A stretch of 64,000 nucleotides of DNA from Alphaproteobacteria bacterium MarineAlpha11_Bin1 (GCA_002937455.1 PTJZ01000002.1:124001-188000), one strand, 5' to 3'; positions 35,452 through 45,026 are shown, counted from the stretch's first letter. Notes: generated from the sequence alone by a model not told the origin. Program-made: numbers and translations.

Positions 35452-36474
35452 CTAACTGGGTACGAACTTTTCCGCATGAACCCTTGATTTATTTACCCCG
35501 TTTTCAAATAGCCACGTCTCGGCCGCATCAATCATTGGTGGCGGTCCGCACAGATACACGTCACAATCTCCGCCATTTAGCATTTCTGGCCTCATTAAAT
35601 CGGTGATGTGCCCGGTTATCCCTTTCCAATTGGAATCGGGATCGACAATGCTTAATTGCGTAGAAATATCTAGACCCTGATTTTTGTAAGTAGAGATTTG
35701 ATCGAGACCAAAAAGTTCATCGGGTCGATTTGCACCGTAGAGCAGATGAACCGGATGACGCATCCCGTCCTGAGTAACCATTGTATCCAGCATACTTAAC
35801 ATTGGCGCAAGTCCAGTGCCGCCGGCAACCATCAGCACTGGTCGCTCGACCGGTCGCAGATAGAATCTGCCAAAAGGACCGGTTAAAGTCATCTGATCTC
35901 CAGACTTCGCCTCGCCGGAGAGGTAGTCACTCATTGCTCCCTGTTGTAGGACCTTAATGTAGAAGGTGTATCTTCCAGTATCGAATGCCGCATTAGCGAA
36001 CGAATAAGAACGGGTTTGATCGCCCCCGGGAATAGACAGATGTACATATTGTCCCGGCATAAAAGCTACCGGTTCGGTGTCCGGATCCGGCTCTACCACT
36101 AGCTTGGCGACAGAAGAGGAAATCATTTCGATTTCTACGACAGTAGCACTCAGCTTGTCTGGTTCGGATTTCAGGGCAACCTTAGACTCATATGGTAACT
36201 CTATTACGCAGTCAGAAGTGACGTGCATTTGGCAGGTCAGCACTTCTCCCCTACCGAACTCCTCAGATGTGAGAGCCTCCTCTGTATATTCATCCAGATG
36301 ATACGTCCCCGAGGTGCAGAGCCCTTTGCAGGTAGCACAGGCGCCTTCTAGGCAATCTGTCAATATCCGAACTTTATTCTTCAGACATGCGAAGTAAACA
36401 TTGTCTTCTTCGCTAGCATCAAAATTGACAATTCGACCGTCCTCGAAAACTAAAGTTACCCTATGCGTGCTAAT
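35452..36474 (-). CDS. Anthranilate/benzoate-dioxygenase-type reductase, apparent ATT start
   Basis: The electron-transfer component for the Rieske oxygenase beside it. An N-terminal [2Fe-2S] ferredoxin domain has the cysteines in TDCLEGACATCKG and VLTCQ. An FAD domain (GQYVHLSIPGGDQTRSYSFAN) and an NAD domain (LMVAGGTGLAPMLSML, VYLCGPPPM) follow, the BenC/AntC order. The frame remains open to a stop just upstream with no ATG, GTG or TTG before the ferredoxin strand. An ATT at 36474 has GGGAGG eight bases upstream and gives 340 residues, the family length. A TTG at 36363 would cut the ferredoxin domain. Confidence 0.88.
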   Translation of the reverse strand: MSTHRVTLVFEDGRIVNFDASEEDNVYFACLKNKVRILTDCLEGACATCKGLCTSGTYHLDEYTEEALTSEEFGRGEVLTCQMHVTSDCVIELPYESKVALKSEPDKLSATVVEIEMISSSVAKLVVEPDPDTEPVAFMPGQYVHLSIPGGDQTRSYSFANAAFDTGRYTFYIKVLQQGAMSDYLSGEAKSGDQMTLTGPFGRFYLRPVERPVLMVAGGTGLAPMLSMLDTMVTQDGMRHPVHLLYGANRPDELFGLDQISTYKNQGLDISTQLSIVDPDSNWKGITGHITDLMRPEMLNGGDCDVYLCGPPPMIDAAETWLFENGVNKSRVHAEKFVPS

Positions 36475-36675
36475 AACTCTATCCTCCCATCAAGAGCAGC
36501 GGGTTAATTGTTCCACCCCAATGTCCATCGAAAACATACTAAAAACTATCCGTACCATCCGCAAAAGCTGTATATGCAAAATTACTAAAGCCAATCCGCA
36601 TGGCCCGGCGGCAAACGGAATCAAATCAGCAATAGCGTGCCAGTTTTGTTTTATCGATATCTACCCGGGACCCAA

Positions 36676-37164
36676 TTAAAGGTGGTATACGTCGATTGGG
36701 CCCTCAAGTCGGTCATCAATGAATGTGATCTTCTTCCGTGTGATCTTTAGCTCACCATCTTGCCGACGCATTTGAAAGTCATAGAGAGAGGCGCGTGTAA
36801 TGCCGCCCTTTTTACCATACGTATGAATTATACAGTTGGCGGTAGCTTCGACTTGGTCTGCATTTTCGCTACCGACCAGCACATTACCAACAACGTGCAC
36901 TGTGCGATCCAGTGGCACCGAGGCGTATGAGTCGCGACTTTCTATTCGAAAGATGCGGTCTTCAAGCCCACCTCGGTTCCGAAGATATATAAGATTTAAC
37001 TGAAGTTCGGGGTCTTCTGTCGTTTCTTCCTCGTTAGCCCAGGATGGCACCCAATAAACTGCGTCCTCAGTGTAAAGGTCGATCCATTCATCCCACTCCC
37101 GCCTGTCAAGCAGCGTCGCCTCCTGATAAATCAGGTTCGTAACCTCCTGTTGCAGATTACTCAT
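36676..37164 (-). CDS. Aromatic-ring-hydroxylating dioxygenase, beta subunit
   Basis: The beta subunit of about 162 residues has a SnoaL-like (NTF2) fold and helps assemble the alpha3-beta3 oxygenase. LLDRREWDEWIDLYTEDAVYWVPSW and the C-terminal RKKITFIDDRLEGPIDVYHL are typical of benzoate/anthranilate dioxygenase small subunits. The ATG at 37164 overlaps the upstream alpha stop as ATGA, so it is preferred to 37197. One beta gene serves two alpha genes here. Confidence 0.9.
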   Translation of the reverse strand: MSNLQQEVTNLIYQEATLLDRREWDEWIDLYTEDAVYWVPSWANEEETTEDPELQLNLIYLRNRGGLEDRIFRIESRDSYASVPLDRTVHVVGNVLVGSENADQVEATANCIIHTYGKKGGITRASLYDFQMRRQDGELKITRKKITFIDDRLEGPIDVYHL

Positions 37165-38480
37165 CCAGATAATTCCCCCTTCATCATTTTGAGCCAATGC
37201 CGGTAAAACCCGTGATATAGGATCTCGTGGTCCCAGTTACCGGTACAGGCGTGCGGCTCAAAACCAAGCGCCTCCGCCTCCGCGTCGGCTCCGTAGGTTA
37301 TTTGGGTAATCCCACGATTGAATTCGCTCCACTTTGCATCCCGCGCCATCGATCCTTCATGGGTATCTTCCAGTGCTGCAATATCGTCAGAGGTCGCCAT
37401 CCCCGCGGTAAGATAAAAATCTTCGAACTTTCTCAAACGGCCAGCCCTAGCCTTGTCACTCTCCCCCTTTGGTGCGATGCAGTAAACGGTGATATCGACC
37501 CTATTGGCTGACACCGGCTTCATAATCCGGATCTGGGTAGAAGGATTATCCATAAGCATCACATTAGGGAATATATAGAGATTGCGGCCTTTCGTTAGAA
37601 TCCATTCAACTTCTTTAGGCGATAATTCTTTCTCAAGTCGTTCCTTCGCCTCCCAGATCGGTCGTACTTCGGGCGTGGAGTGCTGGGCCCAAATCGACAT
37701 ATGCCCGTTACCCAAGTCGTAGGACGCCGTCGGAACGCCGCCAGATATGCGCCCCGCCTCCGTTTTACCGATCCCTATGTATTCCTCTCTACTCTCGCGG
37801 GCAGCGATGGTGTGAGCAAACACGCGGTGAACGGTCGATACGTGATAGCCGTCAACGCTGTTTTCCGCCTGCAGTTTCCAGTTACCATCGGTTTTGTAGG
37901 TAGAGTTACCAGGCACAACTTCGAGTCCTGCTGGCGACTGCACGGCCATTAAGTCGATCCAAGTTTTCGCTGCCCCCAGCCACTCTTCAAGAGAGGGAAC
38001 GTGGGAGTTGAGACTGCCAAAAATAAACCCCTGATAAGAAGCTAGGCGTGCGATCTCACGCAAGTCAAATTTGCTTCGGTCAGTTCCTTCTTCCTGATTC
38101 TTAATCCGGATGCAATTTCCAGAGCACTTATATGTCCAACCATGGAACCGGCAAGTCAGCGTCTTTGCGTTGCCCTGTCGAAAGGGGGTAAGGATAGCTG
38201 CGCGGTGGGAACAAGCATTGATAAAGCACTTTAGGGAGCTATCTTCCTGGCGGTGCACGTAAACCGGCTGGCGGCCGATTTCCGTCCAAAAATAATCTCC
38301 GTGGTTTGGAACCTGGCTTTCATGGCACAGGAATACCCAGCAACTCTCAAAAATATTAGAAATCTCGCGCTCAAAAATTGTTTCATCCGTGTAAACTTTC
38401 CGGTCAACACGGAACATACCTTCGTCGACGCGGTCGTCTACCAGCTCCGACAAGTTTTCGGTCAAAATGCTTCCATCCAT
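37161..38480 (-). CDS. Rieske dioxygenase alpha subunit, copy A
   Basis: The catalytic subunit of 439 residues. The Rieske [2Fe-2S] ligands are Cys90, His92, Cys110 and His113 (NACSHRAAILTP and LTCRFHGW). The mononuclear iron site is at Asp210, His213 and His218 (ENSVDGYHVSTVHRVF). It resembles benzoate and anthranilate dioxygenases. The ATG at 38480 has GGGGGAATGAG upstream and lies just after the other alpha gene; the frame open to 38630 is only overlap. The aromatic substrate is not predictable. Confidence 0.9.
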   Translation of the reverse strand: MDGSILTENLSELVDDRVDEGMFRVDRKVYTDETIFEREISNIFESCWVFLCHESQVPNHGDYFWTEIGRQPVYVHRQEDSSLKCFINACSHRAAILTPFRQGNAKTLTCRFHGWTYKCSGNCIRIKNQEEGTDRSKFDLREIARLASYQGFIFGSLNSHVPSLEEWLGAAKTWIDLMAVQSPAGLEVVPGNSTYKTDGNWKLQAENSVDGYHVSTVHRVFAHTIAARESREEYIGIGKTEAGRISGGVPTASYDLGNGHMSIWAQHSTPEVRPIWEAKERLEKELSPKEVEWILTKGRNLYIFPNVMLMDNPSTQIRIMKPVSANRVDITVYCIAPKGESDKARAGRLRKFEDFYLTAGMATSDDIAALEDTHEGSMARDAKWSEFNRGITQITYGADAEAEALGFEPHACTGNWDHEILYHGFYRHWLKMMKGELSG

Positions 38481-38481
38481 C

Positions 38482-39816
38482 TCATTCCCCCTTCCTGGCA
38501 GTAAGCTGGTCACGCCACTTGCGGTAAAAACCGTAATAGAGTGTCTCATGGTCCCAACTTGTATTACTAGTTTCGGGGTTAAATCCGCCCTCTTCAGCGG
38601 CGTCGTCAGGTCCCGAGACCATGCTTCCAATACCGCGGTGGAACTCGCCCCAACGTGCTAAACGAGCCCGACTGCCCTCATGGGTTGCCTCAAGCGCAAC
38701 CACATCATCCGATGTTGCCATTCCACTAGCCATAAAAAAATCCTCAAACTTACGTAGACGCGCGTAGCGCGCGTCACGACTTTCTTCTGACGGCGCAAGA
38801 CAATAAATTGTCACCTCAGTCTTATCGGCAGATATTGGTCGGAAAGTTCTGATTTGTGTTGCCGCAAAATCGTTAATCATTAGTGATGGATAGACGATAA
38901 GATTGCGGCCCCTGCGAAGCATCCAGTTTACAGTGCCGGTGGTATGATCATTTTCCAGTTGGTCCTCCACCTCCGAGAGTGGTGAGCTAGAAACGGGATC
39001 TCGATCAGCCCAAATCACCATATGCCCCTGCCCCAGATCATAGCAGCCATTACGAACCGTTTTTTTTGCTAAGCGACCAGTTTCTGTCCGCATCATGCCT
39101 TCGTAACCTTCTCGCGCCTCGCGTTGTTTTACAGTGCTCGCAAAAACACGGTGGACAGTACTGGTATGATAACCATCAACGGCATTTTCCGTCGACATCT
39201 TCCAATTTCCCCCGATAATATATTTTTGCGAGCCTGGCAGAACTTCGAGGCCGGCCGCGGATTGGTTGGCCACGAAATCTATAAATGATCTCGACTCTCC
39301 CAGAAAGTCGTCAAGTGAAAGAACCTCGGCGGATAGGCTACCGAATATAAAACCTTTGTAACTGGCAACAGCGCCGATTTCTTGTAGGTCGTATACGCTT
39401 CGATCAAAACCCTCTCCATAGCCACCTTCTTGCTCCTTGATTCGAATACATTCGCCGTTACATTTGTAGGTCCAGCCATGGAAACGGCAGGTCAATGTTT
39501 TTGCCTTGCCTCTAACCGTCGGGGTCAGGATTGCACCCCTATGCGAGCAGGCATTCAAAAAACCCTTGAGACTCCCGTCCTCTTGCCGGTGGACAAATAC
39601 CGGTTGTCGTCCGAGATATGCAGAGAAGTAATCCCCAGGTTCCCTAACCTGACTTTCGTGGCATAGGAATATCCAATCTGCCTCGAAAATGGATCTCATC
39701 TCTGCCTCGAAAACGTCCGGATCGAGGTAAATTTCGCGATCTACTCGGAATATGCCGTCAGCAGGCCTGTCGTCTATCATATTTGTCACGCGGGCCGGGC
39801 TGACCATTCCATCCAT
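38482..39816 (-). CDS. Rieske dioxygenase alpha subunit, copy B
   Basis: A 444-residue second alpha subunit, clearly paralogous to the one just downstream: both start MDG, share FRVDR, FLCHESQV, the four Rieske ligands at the same positions (Cys90, His92, Cys110, His113), and the iron site NAVDGYHTSTVHRVF (Asp214, His217, His222). The copies differ throughout the C-terminal half. AGGAGA lies before the ATG. It is the first gene of the four-gene dioxygenase unit, following the IclR regulator. Confidence 0.9.
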   Translation of the reverse strand: MDGMVSPARVTNMIDDRPADGIFRVDREIYLDPDVFEAEMRSIFEADWIFLCHESQVREPGDYFSAYLGRQPVFVHRQEDGSLKGFLNACSHRGAILTPTVRGKAKTLTCRFHGWTYKCNGECIRIKEQEGGYGEGFDRSVYDLQEIGAVASYKGFIFGSLSAEVLSLDDFLGESRSFIDFVANQSAAGLEVLPGSQKYIIGGNWKMSTENAVDGYHTSTVHRVFASTVKQREAREGYEGMMRTETGRLAKKTVRNGCYDLGQGHMVIWADRDPVSSSPLSEVEDQLENDHTTGTVNWMLRRGRNLIVYPSLMINDFAATQIRTFRPISADKTEVTIYCLAPSEESRDARYARLRKFEDFFMASGMATSDDVVALEATHEGSRARLARWGEFHRGIGSMVSGPDDAAEEGGFNPETSNTSWDHETLYYGFYRKWRDQLTARKGE

Positions 39817-39827
39817 GATACTGTCTC

Positions 39828-40562
39828 CTATTGTCCCGCGGCTTGGACCGAATGACCCATCGCAGATGAAATTTCGTGGGATGCTTCACGGACCTGTTTA
39901 ATGCAATTGTCACGTCGGCTATCCGACAGACGAACCTCAGGTCCAAAAATACAAACGCTTCCCTTAACCAAACCTTCCCGACCGAAGACCGGGGCTGCTA
40001 TCGCGACCGCACCTTCGATGATTTCTCCCTCTGAGACCCGAAACCCTTTTAAACGGACGTCATCATAATCCGGGTCACCGGCCGCTGTATCCGTAAAGGC
40101 CAGAATTGCTTTGCCCGAAGCTCCGACAGTTAGTGATTCGATAAACCCGACGCCGCGTTTAAACGTCAGCGCTTTCCGGCTCTCCAACTCCTCGATACAG
40201 ATCTTGCGACCATCTTCGGTAGCTACGAATAACGCTACAGTCTCATCCGTCTCTTCCCATAAGCGGCGCAAGACCGGGCCAGCGGCACGTTGAAATTCAT
40301 TCTGCCCGATCCAACTGGCGGCCAGTCGGCTGGCTTCGTGACCAAGTGCAAAACGCTGCGGATCACCATATGAACGTATAACACCTTTACCCTCTAGCGT
40401 TGTCAGTATGCGATAAAGCGTGGGGCGACTTAGACCAGTAAGTTTCTTCAGTTGGGTAACACTCAGTTCGGGCCTCTCATGATCGAAACAAGCCAGCACG
40501 GATAGCGCCCGCTCGATCGAACGGATAGTTTTTGTATCGTTATCGTCACGAGATTGAACCAT
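39828..40562 (-). CDS. IclR-family transcriptional regulator
   Basis: The 244-residue protein has an N-terminal winged HTH (SIERALSVLACFDHERPELSV and LSRPTLYRILTTLEGKGVI) and a C-terminal effector domain with GVGFIESLTVGASGKAILAF and SVCIFGP. IclR proteins commonly control aromatic catabolism and bind the aromatic substrate. It lies 11 bases before the dioxygenase genes on the same strand and probably regulates them. Its own operator is not visible. Confidence 0.92.
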   Translation of the reverse strand: MVQSRDDNDTKTIRSIERALSVLACFDHERPELSVTQLKKLTGLSRPTLYRILTTLEGKGVIRSYGDPQRFALGHEASRLAASWIGQNEFQRAAGPVLRRLWEETDETVALFVATEDGRKICIEELESRKALTFKRGVGFIESLTVGASGKAILAFTDTAAGDPDYDDVRLKGFRVSEGEIIEGAVAIAAPVFGREGLVKGSVCIFGPEVRLSDSRRDNCIKQVREASHEISSAMGHSVQAAGQ

Positions 40563-40621
40563 TCATATGTACGCTTGGTGGACATAGTGTCCAAATTACA
40601 TACTTCCTGTTCGACGATCTG

Positions 40622-41824
40622 TCAAAGCGTGTGTCGTCCGGGATCGAATTCTTGGCGAACATTATTATATTTAAGCCGCATCTTGCGTGTCGATGGTGGC
40701 GTGTTGCGTGACCGATGAATGAACCGCGGGATACCATCGGTAAATACGGCCGGTATCGCCGGATAGTCGCCATGCTTAATGGCATCTAGTGCTGTCTCTC
40801 CGCTACTACCGAGCGGTGCGTCGACAATCATAATGTCCGCGTCTTTACCCCGCTTTATGAAGCCCGTATTCAACTTATAAACATTGGCGTTGTTGCCGGT
40901 TGCAGCACAAACCATCATTTCCGGCGAATGATCGGTAAGACAAGCCATTTCAACTACTGTCTTGATCATGCCTAACGGCATCATTCCTGTTCCTGTGGGA
41001 GTATCGGTCGCGAAAATCAGCCGGTCGAACTCTTCCGCTTCAATAGCCATATTCAGGCACATCAGCGCAGTCCGAATGTTACCCGCTTGGCAGATTTGCA
41101 TCGCGATATCACTCTCGTGGACAATTCTGGAGAAATCCCGATCGGGCATAGCAACAGGTCCCCCGTTGATATGAAATGAAACCGTCGGCTGCATATGCAA
41201 AAGATGATCACCAGTTATCGGGGATGAATCCGGGATAGATGCTCCGCCAGTATGAACGTTCACGATCATGCCGGCCTTTTTAGCCATTGCTACATAGGGC
41301 TTATAGTCAAACGGCGATTTGAATTTTCCAAATCCCGCTTTGGCAAGCCATACGCCCTGTTTTGCCGCGTCGTTTAAATGTTTTTGAGTCAGCCCAGGCT
41401 CAAGAATAATTGCTCCAGCGTGCACGTGCATGCCTCCAGGCGAGTAATTATCAAAACTTTTCTTAGCGGCGACTGCAAGCGCAACCACCCCGTCTGGGTC
41501 CGATGGCCGGCCGGGTACGTGAACCTCGCTCGCGGAAATCGAGGTCGTTACTCCACCATGCAGATAGCTCTCCAGAAACCCGATTGTACGCTGTCTAGGC
41601 GTATAATCGGCGAATGCGACATGAACCTGTGAATCAATTAACCCCGGCATAGCAGTCATTCCGCCCGCATCAAGTACCACGTCGCAGGATTTTTCTTCCC
41701 TAACGCTTAAGGTACCCACCTTTGTGATCTTTCCATTGTTCATCAGGATGGAGTTACCTTTAGCAAATGGTCTGCGCCAATCGCCGGAGACGATAGTCTT
41801 GAGGTTTACAATTGCCGATTTCAT
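40622..41824 (-). CDS. Amidohydrolase, enamidase-like
   Basis: A 400-residue metal-dependent amidohydrolase. MPGLIDSQVHVAF is the N-terminal metal motif, IVNVHTGG the second region and FATDTPTGTG the aspartate region. The C-terminal half (VSFHINGGPVAM, IPLG-like GMMPLGMIKTV, MIVDAPLGSS, RSRNTPPS) closely resembles the enamidase of nicotinate fermentation, which opens the 6-oxo-tetrahydronicotinate ring, though the match is recalled rather than searched. AGGAGTTAAT precedes the ATG. The DUF1185 gene upstream is nine bases away, so they form one transcript. It likely opens a cyclic amide ring. Confidence 0.75.
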   Translation of the reverse strand: MKSAIVNLKTIVSGDWRRPFAKGNSILMNNGKITKVGTLSVREEKSCDVVLDAGGMTAMPGLIDSQVHVAFADYTPRQRTIGFLESYLHGGVTTSISASEVHVPGRPSDPDGVVALAVAAKKSFDNYSPGGMHVHAGAIILEPGLTQKHLNDAAKQGVWLAKAGFGKFKSPFDYKPYVAMAKKAGMIVNVHTGGASIPDSSPITGDHLLHMQPTVSFHINGGPVAMPDRDFSRIVHESDIAMQICQAGNIRTALMCLNMAIEAEEFDRLIFATDTPTGTGMMPLGMIKTVVEMACLTDHSPEMMVCAATGNNANVYKLNTGFIKRGKDADIMIVDAPLGSSGETALDAIKHGDYPAIPAVFTDGIPRFIHRSRNTPPSTRKMRLKYNNVRQEFDPGRHTL

Positions 41825-41833
41825 ATTAACTCC

Positions 41834-42412
41834 TTACCTGAGGCCATCTTCGCCGACGATCTCGTCTTTTTTCGGTCCGCCGACCCTGTGATTTAGCCTA
41901 CCGCGATTAGCAAAGCAGCAGATTATGCAAATTTCGTCCTCCAAAGGAGCATCGGGCACCATGATTGTCATTCCGTCATAATGCGACCGCACGAAAAGGG
42001 CATCTTTATGCGCCAAAGGGATATCTACCGAGTCACCCGGCCTTGTGCGCTTCGTAATAGACGAAATCCAGGCCTTTCCGCCCCCTACAGCATCTCGCAA
42101 TGCGTTACCGTAAACTGTGGTGAGGCATGCAACACCATGCTCCTGCTCTCCCGCCGTCCCGATAAGCGCCGCTTTGCCATAGGAGTCTACGTTATATGGC
42201 TCCATTTGCTCAGCTCCCATCGCGGCAATCTTTGCACCCAATGATGCGCTGGCATTTGTCAGGTCGCTCAAGTCATCAACGTATCCATTTCCAGCATGAG
42301 GATTCTTAATCACAGCGACTACCGCGACTTTGCGTAAGGGTTCCTCTTGGACCTTACCCAATTCATGCAGGGTTTCTTCGACTACCGTGTAAAGACGACG
42401 AATTTCCATCTT
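41834..42412 (-). CDS. DUF1185 (amino acid synthesis) family protein
   Basis: About 192 residues. The family is recognised by VAVVAVIKNPHAGNGYVDD, AALIGTAGEQEHGVACLTT and GKAWISSITKR. No biochemical role is established; the name in databases is only a label. Members often lie beside amidohydrolases and N-heterocycle catabolic genes, as here. GGGAGG is seven bases before the ATG at 42412, so it is preferred to 42442. Confidence 0.85.
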   Translation of the reverse strand, partial: KMEIRRLYTVVEETLHELGKVQEEPLRKVAVVAVIKNPHAGNGYVDDLSDLTNASASLGAKIAAMGAEQMEPYNVDSYGKAALIGTAGEQEHGVACLTTVYGNALRDAVGGGKAWISSITKRTRPGDSVDIPLAHKDALFVRSHYDGMTIMVPDAPLEDEICIICCFANRGRLNHRVGGPKKDEIVGEDGLR

Positions 42413-42820
42413 TACCTCCCTTCGTATCTTTGTTTTTATCATATTATCTTATCGGTTCGGTTTCGAAACCATCAATAGATGTCTTATCTCAAACACTCAG
42501 AAATCTATTAGCCCGAAAGTCGCATCTTGCCGAATAATAATGCTTAAATTATTTAGTAATAATATGTCAGTACTAGGCGGGTAGTGAAAGGTGGCAAAGA
42601 GAAATAGCAGCTAGGCAATCCGTAGCCTTTGCACTCAAATCTCACGATAGTGCTATTGGCCTCAACGCATTTTCAAAACTTGCGCCCTTCGACTCCAACA
42701 ATTCTAGCAGCCATAGTGTTTCGTCACACGCTCGTGCGATATAATAATTTCCATTGCGTCTAAACACAACGCACTCAACCTGACTGGCGTAATTCAGAAT
42801 TGGAAAAAAGGAAGGGTTAA
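42413..42820. promoter_or_regulatory. Divergent intergenic region
   Basis: About 400 AT-rich bases between the divergent DUF1185-amidohydrolase pair and the RutA-like gene. Promoters for both should lie here, yet no clear box or palindrome stands out. A 62-residue minus-strand frame (42642-42830) overlaps the start of the plus-strand gene and has no recognised motif. Confidence 0.35.
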
Positions 42821-43948
42821 ATGTCGTCACCCATCATTAACGAAAACCCACTTTTTAACGATAATAAAATGAAAATTGGAATCATCGCGATGAACTGTTC
42901 GCATGGCTCTACCATCACTCAGGCAGAGAATTCATGGGAGATGACTTGGCCTGATACTAAGGAAGTTGCGGTGATGGCGGACACGGCCGGTTTCGAGGTT
43001 TTATTGCCCGTAGCACGTTGGAAGGGATATGGTGGGCCGACTAATTTCAATAACAGGACCTTCGAGACTTTTAACTGGGCAGCCGCGGTCGCGGCCGTCA
43101 CGGACTATTCCTGCATATTTTCGACCTCACATGTCCCACTTACTCATCCGGTCGCTGCTGCTAAGCAATGTGCCACAATCGATCATATTTCGGGTGGTCG
43201 ATTCGCGCTGAATATCGTTTGCGGTTGGTTCAAGAACGAATTCGAGATGTTTGGCGCTGAATGGAATGAGCACGACGTACGTTATGAGTATGCCAGAGAG
43301 TGGTTGGCGTTTGTCCGTCGTCTTTGGACCGAAAAGGGGGAATTTAACTTTACTGGTAATTGGTTTGATTCGAAAAATGTTTGGAGCGAACCAAAGCCAA
43401 TCCAGTCACCAATGCCTCCCATTATGAACGCAGGTGGTTCAGAAGCCGGGCAAAAATTTGCTGCTACACAGGCGGATATGAACTTCGTTATTTTAAAAGA
43501 GCGCGATATTGACGGCGGCAGGGCCCAAATTGCACATTTGAAAGATATGGCTAAAGAGGCCGGCCGCGACGTCAAAAGTTGGATCCATGTCTATGTAGTT
43601 TGCAGAGACACCGAGAAAGAGGCTCGCGATTATTTGAAGTACTATGTCACAGAAAAGGGTGATTACGAGGCCGTTAACAACCTTTTAGAGATTTTTGGTA
43701 TGCAGTCCGAAACACTTCCGCAACAAGTGTTAGACGAATTCCGGTTTCATTTTATCGCCGGCCATGGGGGTTACCCTCTGATTGGGACGCCAGAGCAAAT
43801 TGTGGACGAAGTTAGCAAGCTCGTGAAGATCGGTGTGGACGGTATGCTCATTTCATGGGTCGATTACAAATTAGAATGTCGACAGTGGATAGACGAAGTT
43901 CTCCCGCTCATGGAACAGGAAGGCCAAAGGATGCCAATGTCCCGCTGA
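42821..43948 (+). CDS. RutA-like FMN-dependent monooxygenase
   Basis: A 375-residue luciferase-family protein. MKIGIIAMNCSHGS, AAVTDYSCIFSTSHVPLTHP, TIDHISGGRFALNIVCGW and PPIMNAGGSEAGQKFAA parallel RutA (pyrimidine monooxygenase), which opens the uracil ring by attacking an amide carbon. With an enamidase-like protein divergently encoded, a role in oxidative ring opening of a cyclic amide is plausible. AGGAAGGG lies before the ATG. Free FMNH2 must come from a flavin reductase, which is not seen in the neighbourhood, apart from the nitroreductase at 55643. Confidence 0.83.
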   Translation: MSSPIINENPLFNDNKMKIGIIAMNCSHGSTITQAENSWEMTWPDTKEVAVMADTAGFEVLLPVARWKGYGGPTNFNNRTFETFNWAAAVAAVTDYSCIFSTSHVPLTHPVAAAKQCATIDHISGGRFALNIVCGWFKNEFEMFGAEWNEHDVRYEYAREWLAFVRRLWTEKGEFNFTGNWFDSKNVWSEPKPIQSPMPPIMNAGGSEAGQKFAATQADMNFVILKERDIDGGRAQIAHLKDMAKEAGRDVKSWIHVYVVCRDTEKEARDYLKYYVTEKGDYEAVNNLLEIFGMQSETLPQQVLDEFRFHFIAGHGGYPLIGTPEQIVDEVSKLVKIGVDGMLISWVDYKLECRQWIDEVLPLMEQEGQRMPMSR

Positions 43949-44006
43949 CTTGATAGATATAATAATTCTGTTAGAAAGCTAGAGAAGTTTTTACTGGGAG
44001 AGAAAA

Positions 44007-45026
44007 ATGAAACTTGGGCTTCAAAAATTAGCCATCTCGTCCGTCGGGATTGCTGCAATAATTGGGTTAGCATCATCTGCACAAGCTCAGATCGATATGA
44101 AAATCGGTTATCCGACTACGGCTGACCCTCAACATGACTATGCCGTGAAATTCGTGGCTGAGGTAAACAAACGAACTAATGGCCGGGTAAAGGGCCGCGT
44201 ATTCCCCACCAGCCAACTTGGGAAAATTCCGCGCCAGATCGAAGCTATCCAGCTTGGAACTCAGGAAGGATTCTTTGCGCCCCCCGGATTCCTTCAAGGC
44301 GTTAATAAGGCCTTCCAAGTTGCTGACGTACCTGGATTTTTCGCCGATCATGCTCATGCATACAGGGCTTTGAATGTTCCTCGCTTCAAAAATCCCTTCA
44401 ACGCGCTGGGCGTCGACAAGGGTATCATAAGCGGTAGCCTCTGGGTTTATGACGGCGCTTCGTATATGGCAACCAAGCCAATCGCCAAGTTGTCCGACTT
44501 TAAGGGAATGAAAATTCGTGTCCTCGCAACAGAAATTGAGCGGTTGGGTGTTGCAACGCTCGGAGCTACCGGTGTTCCAATCCCGTTCACCTCTGTTGTT
44601 CCATCCCTTCAGCGCAAAGTTGTCGATGGTGCTCGAACCAGCCTCGTCGTTGCGGCGAAAGCTAAGTTTCCAACTGTTACCAAGCACCTGACAATTACCA
44701 ATGACTATTACATCCCCTGTATTTCTGCTTTCAGTATGAAATTCCTGGACAAGCTGTCTAAAGGAGACCGTAAAATAGTCATGGAAACCGCGGATGAATT
44801 GGGAGCTTGGGCATCAGCTCGCTCTCAGAGCTTCGTGGGTAAAATGATTGATGAGTGGAAAAATGCAGGAGCTACGGTCAGCTATTTGTCCGCAGAGGAG
44901 CAAAAACTTCACATGTCTAGACTTGCCCCATTGGCCGACCAAGTCTTCGGCAAAAACAAAAACCCGACTATCAGGAAGTTGTATGCAATCCTGAAGGAAG
45001 AGGCTCAACGGATGGATGTCCGCTAA
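44007..45026 (+). CDS. TRAP transporter substrate-binding protein (DctP-type)
   Basis: The 339-residue periplasmic protein starts with a signal peptide (LAISSVGIAAIIGLASSAQA) and has the DctP fold with KGMKIRVLATEI and VVDGARTSLVV, including the Arg that binds a carboxylate. It would deliver an organic acid to a DctQM membrane complex, but no dctQ or dctM is in the window. GGGAGAGAAAA precedes the ATG. It follows the RutA-like gene by 58 bases and ends at a strong terminator. Confidence 0.9.
   Translation: MKLGLQKLAISSVGIAAIIGLASSAQAQIDMKIGYPTTADPQHDYAVKFVAEVNKRTNGRVKGRVFPTSQLGKIPRQIEAIQLGTQEGFFAPPGFLQGVNKAFQVADVPGFFADHAHAYRALNVPRFKNPFNALGVDKGIISGSLWVYDGASYMATKPIAKLSDFKGMKIRVLATEIERLGVATLGATGVPIPFTSVVPSLQRKVVDGARTSLVVAAKAKFPTVTKHLTITNDYYIPCISAFSMKFLDKLSKGDRKIVMETADELGAWASARSQSFVGKMIDEWKNAGATVSYLSAEEQKLHMSRLAPLADQVFGKNKNPTIRKLYAILKEEAQRMDVR

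Noticed and set aside
38481..38630. Longer N-terminus of Rieske alpha copy A
   Set aside because: It lies inside the other alpha gene and has no homology to Rieske proteins; the ATG at 38480 has a strong ribosome site.
42642..42830. 62-residue minus-strand ORF before the RutA-like gene
   Set aside because: It overlaps the plus-strand start and shows no known motif; kept only as a note in the intergenic entry.
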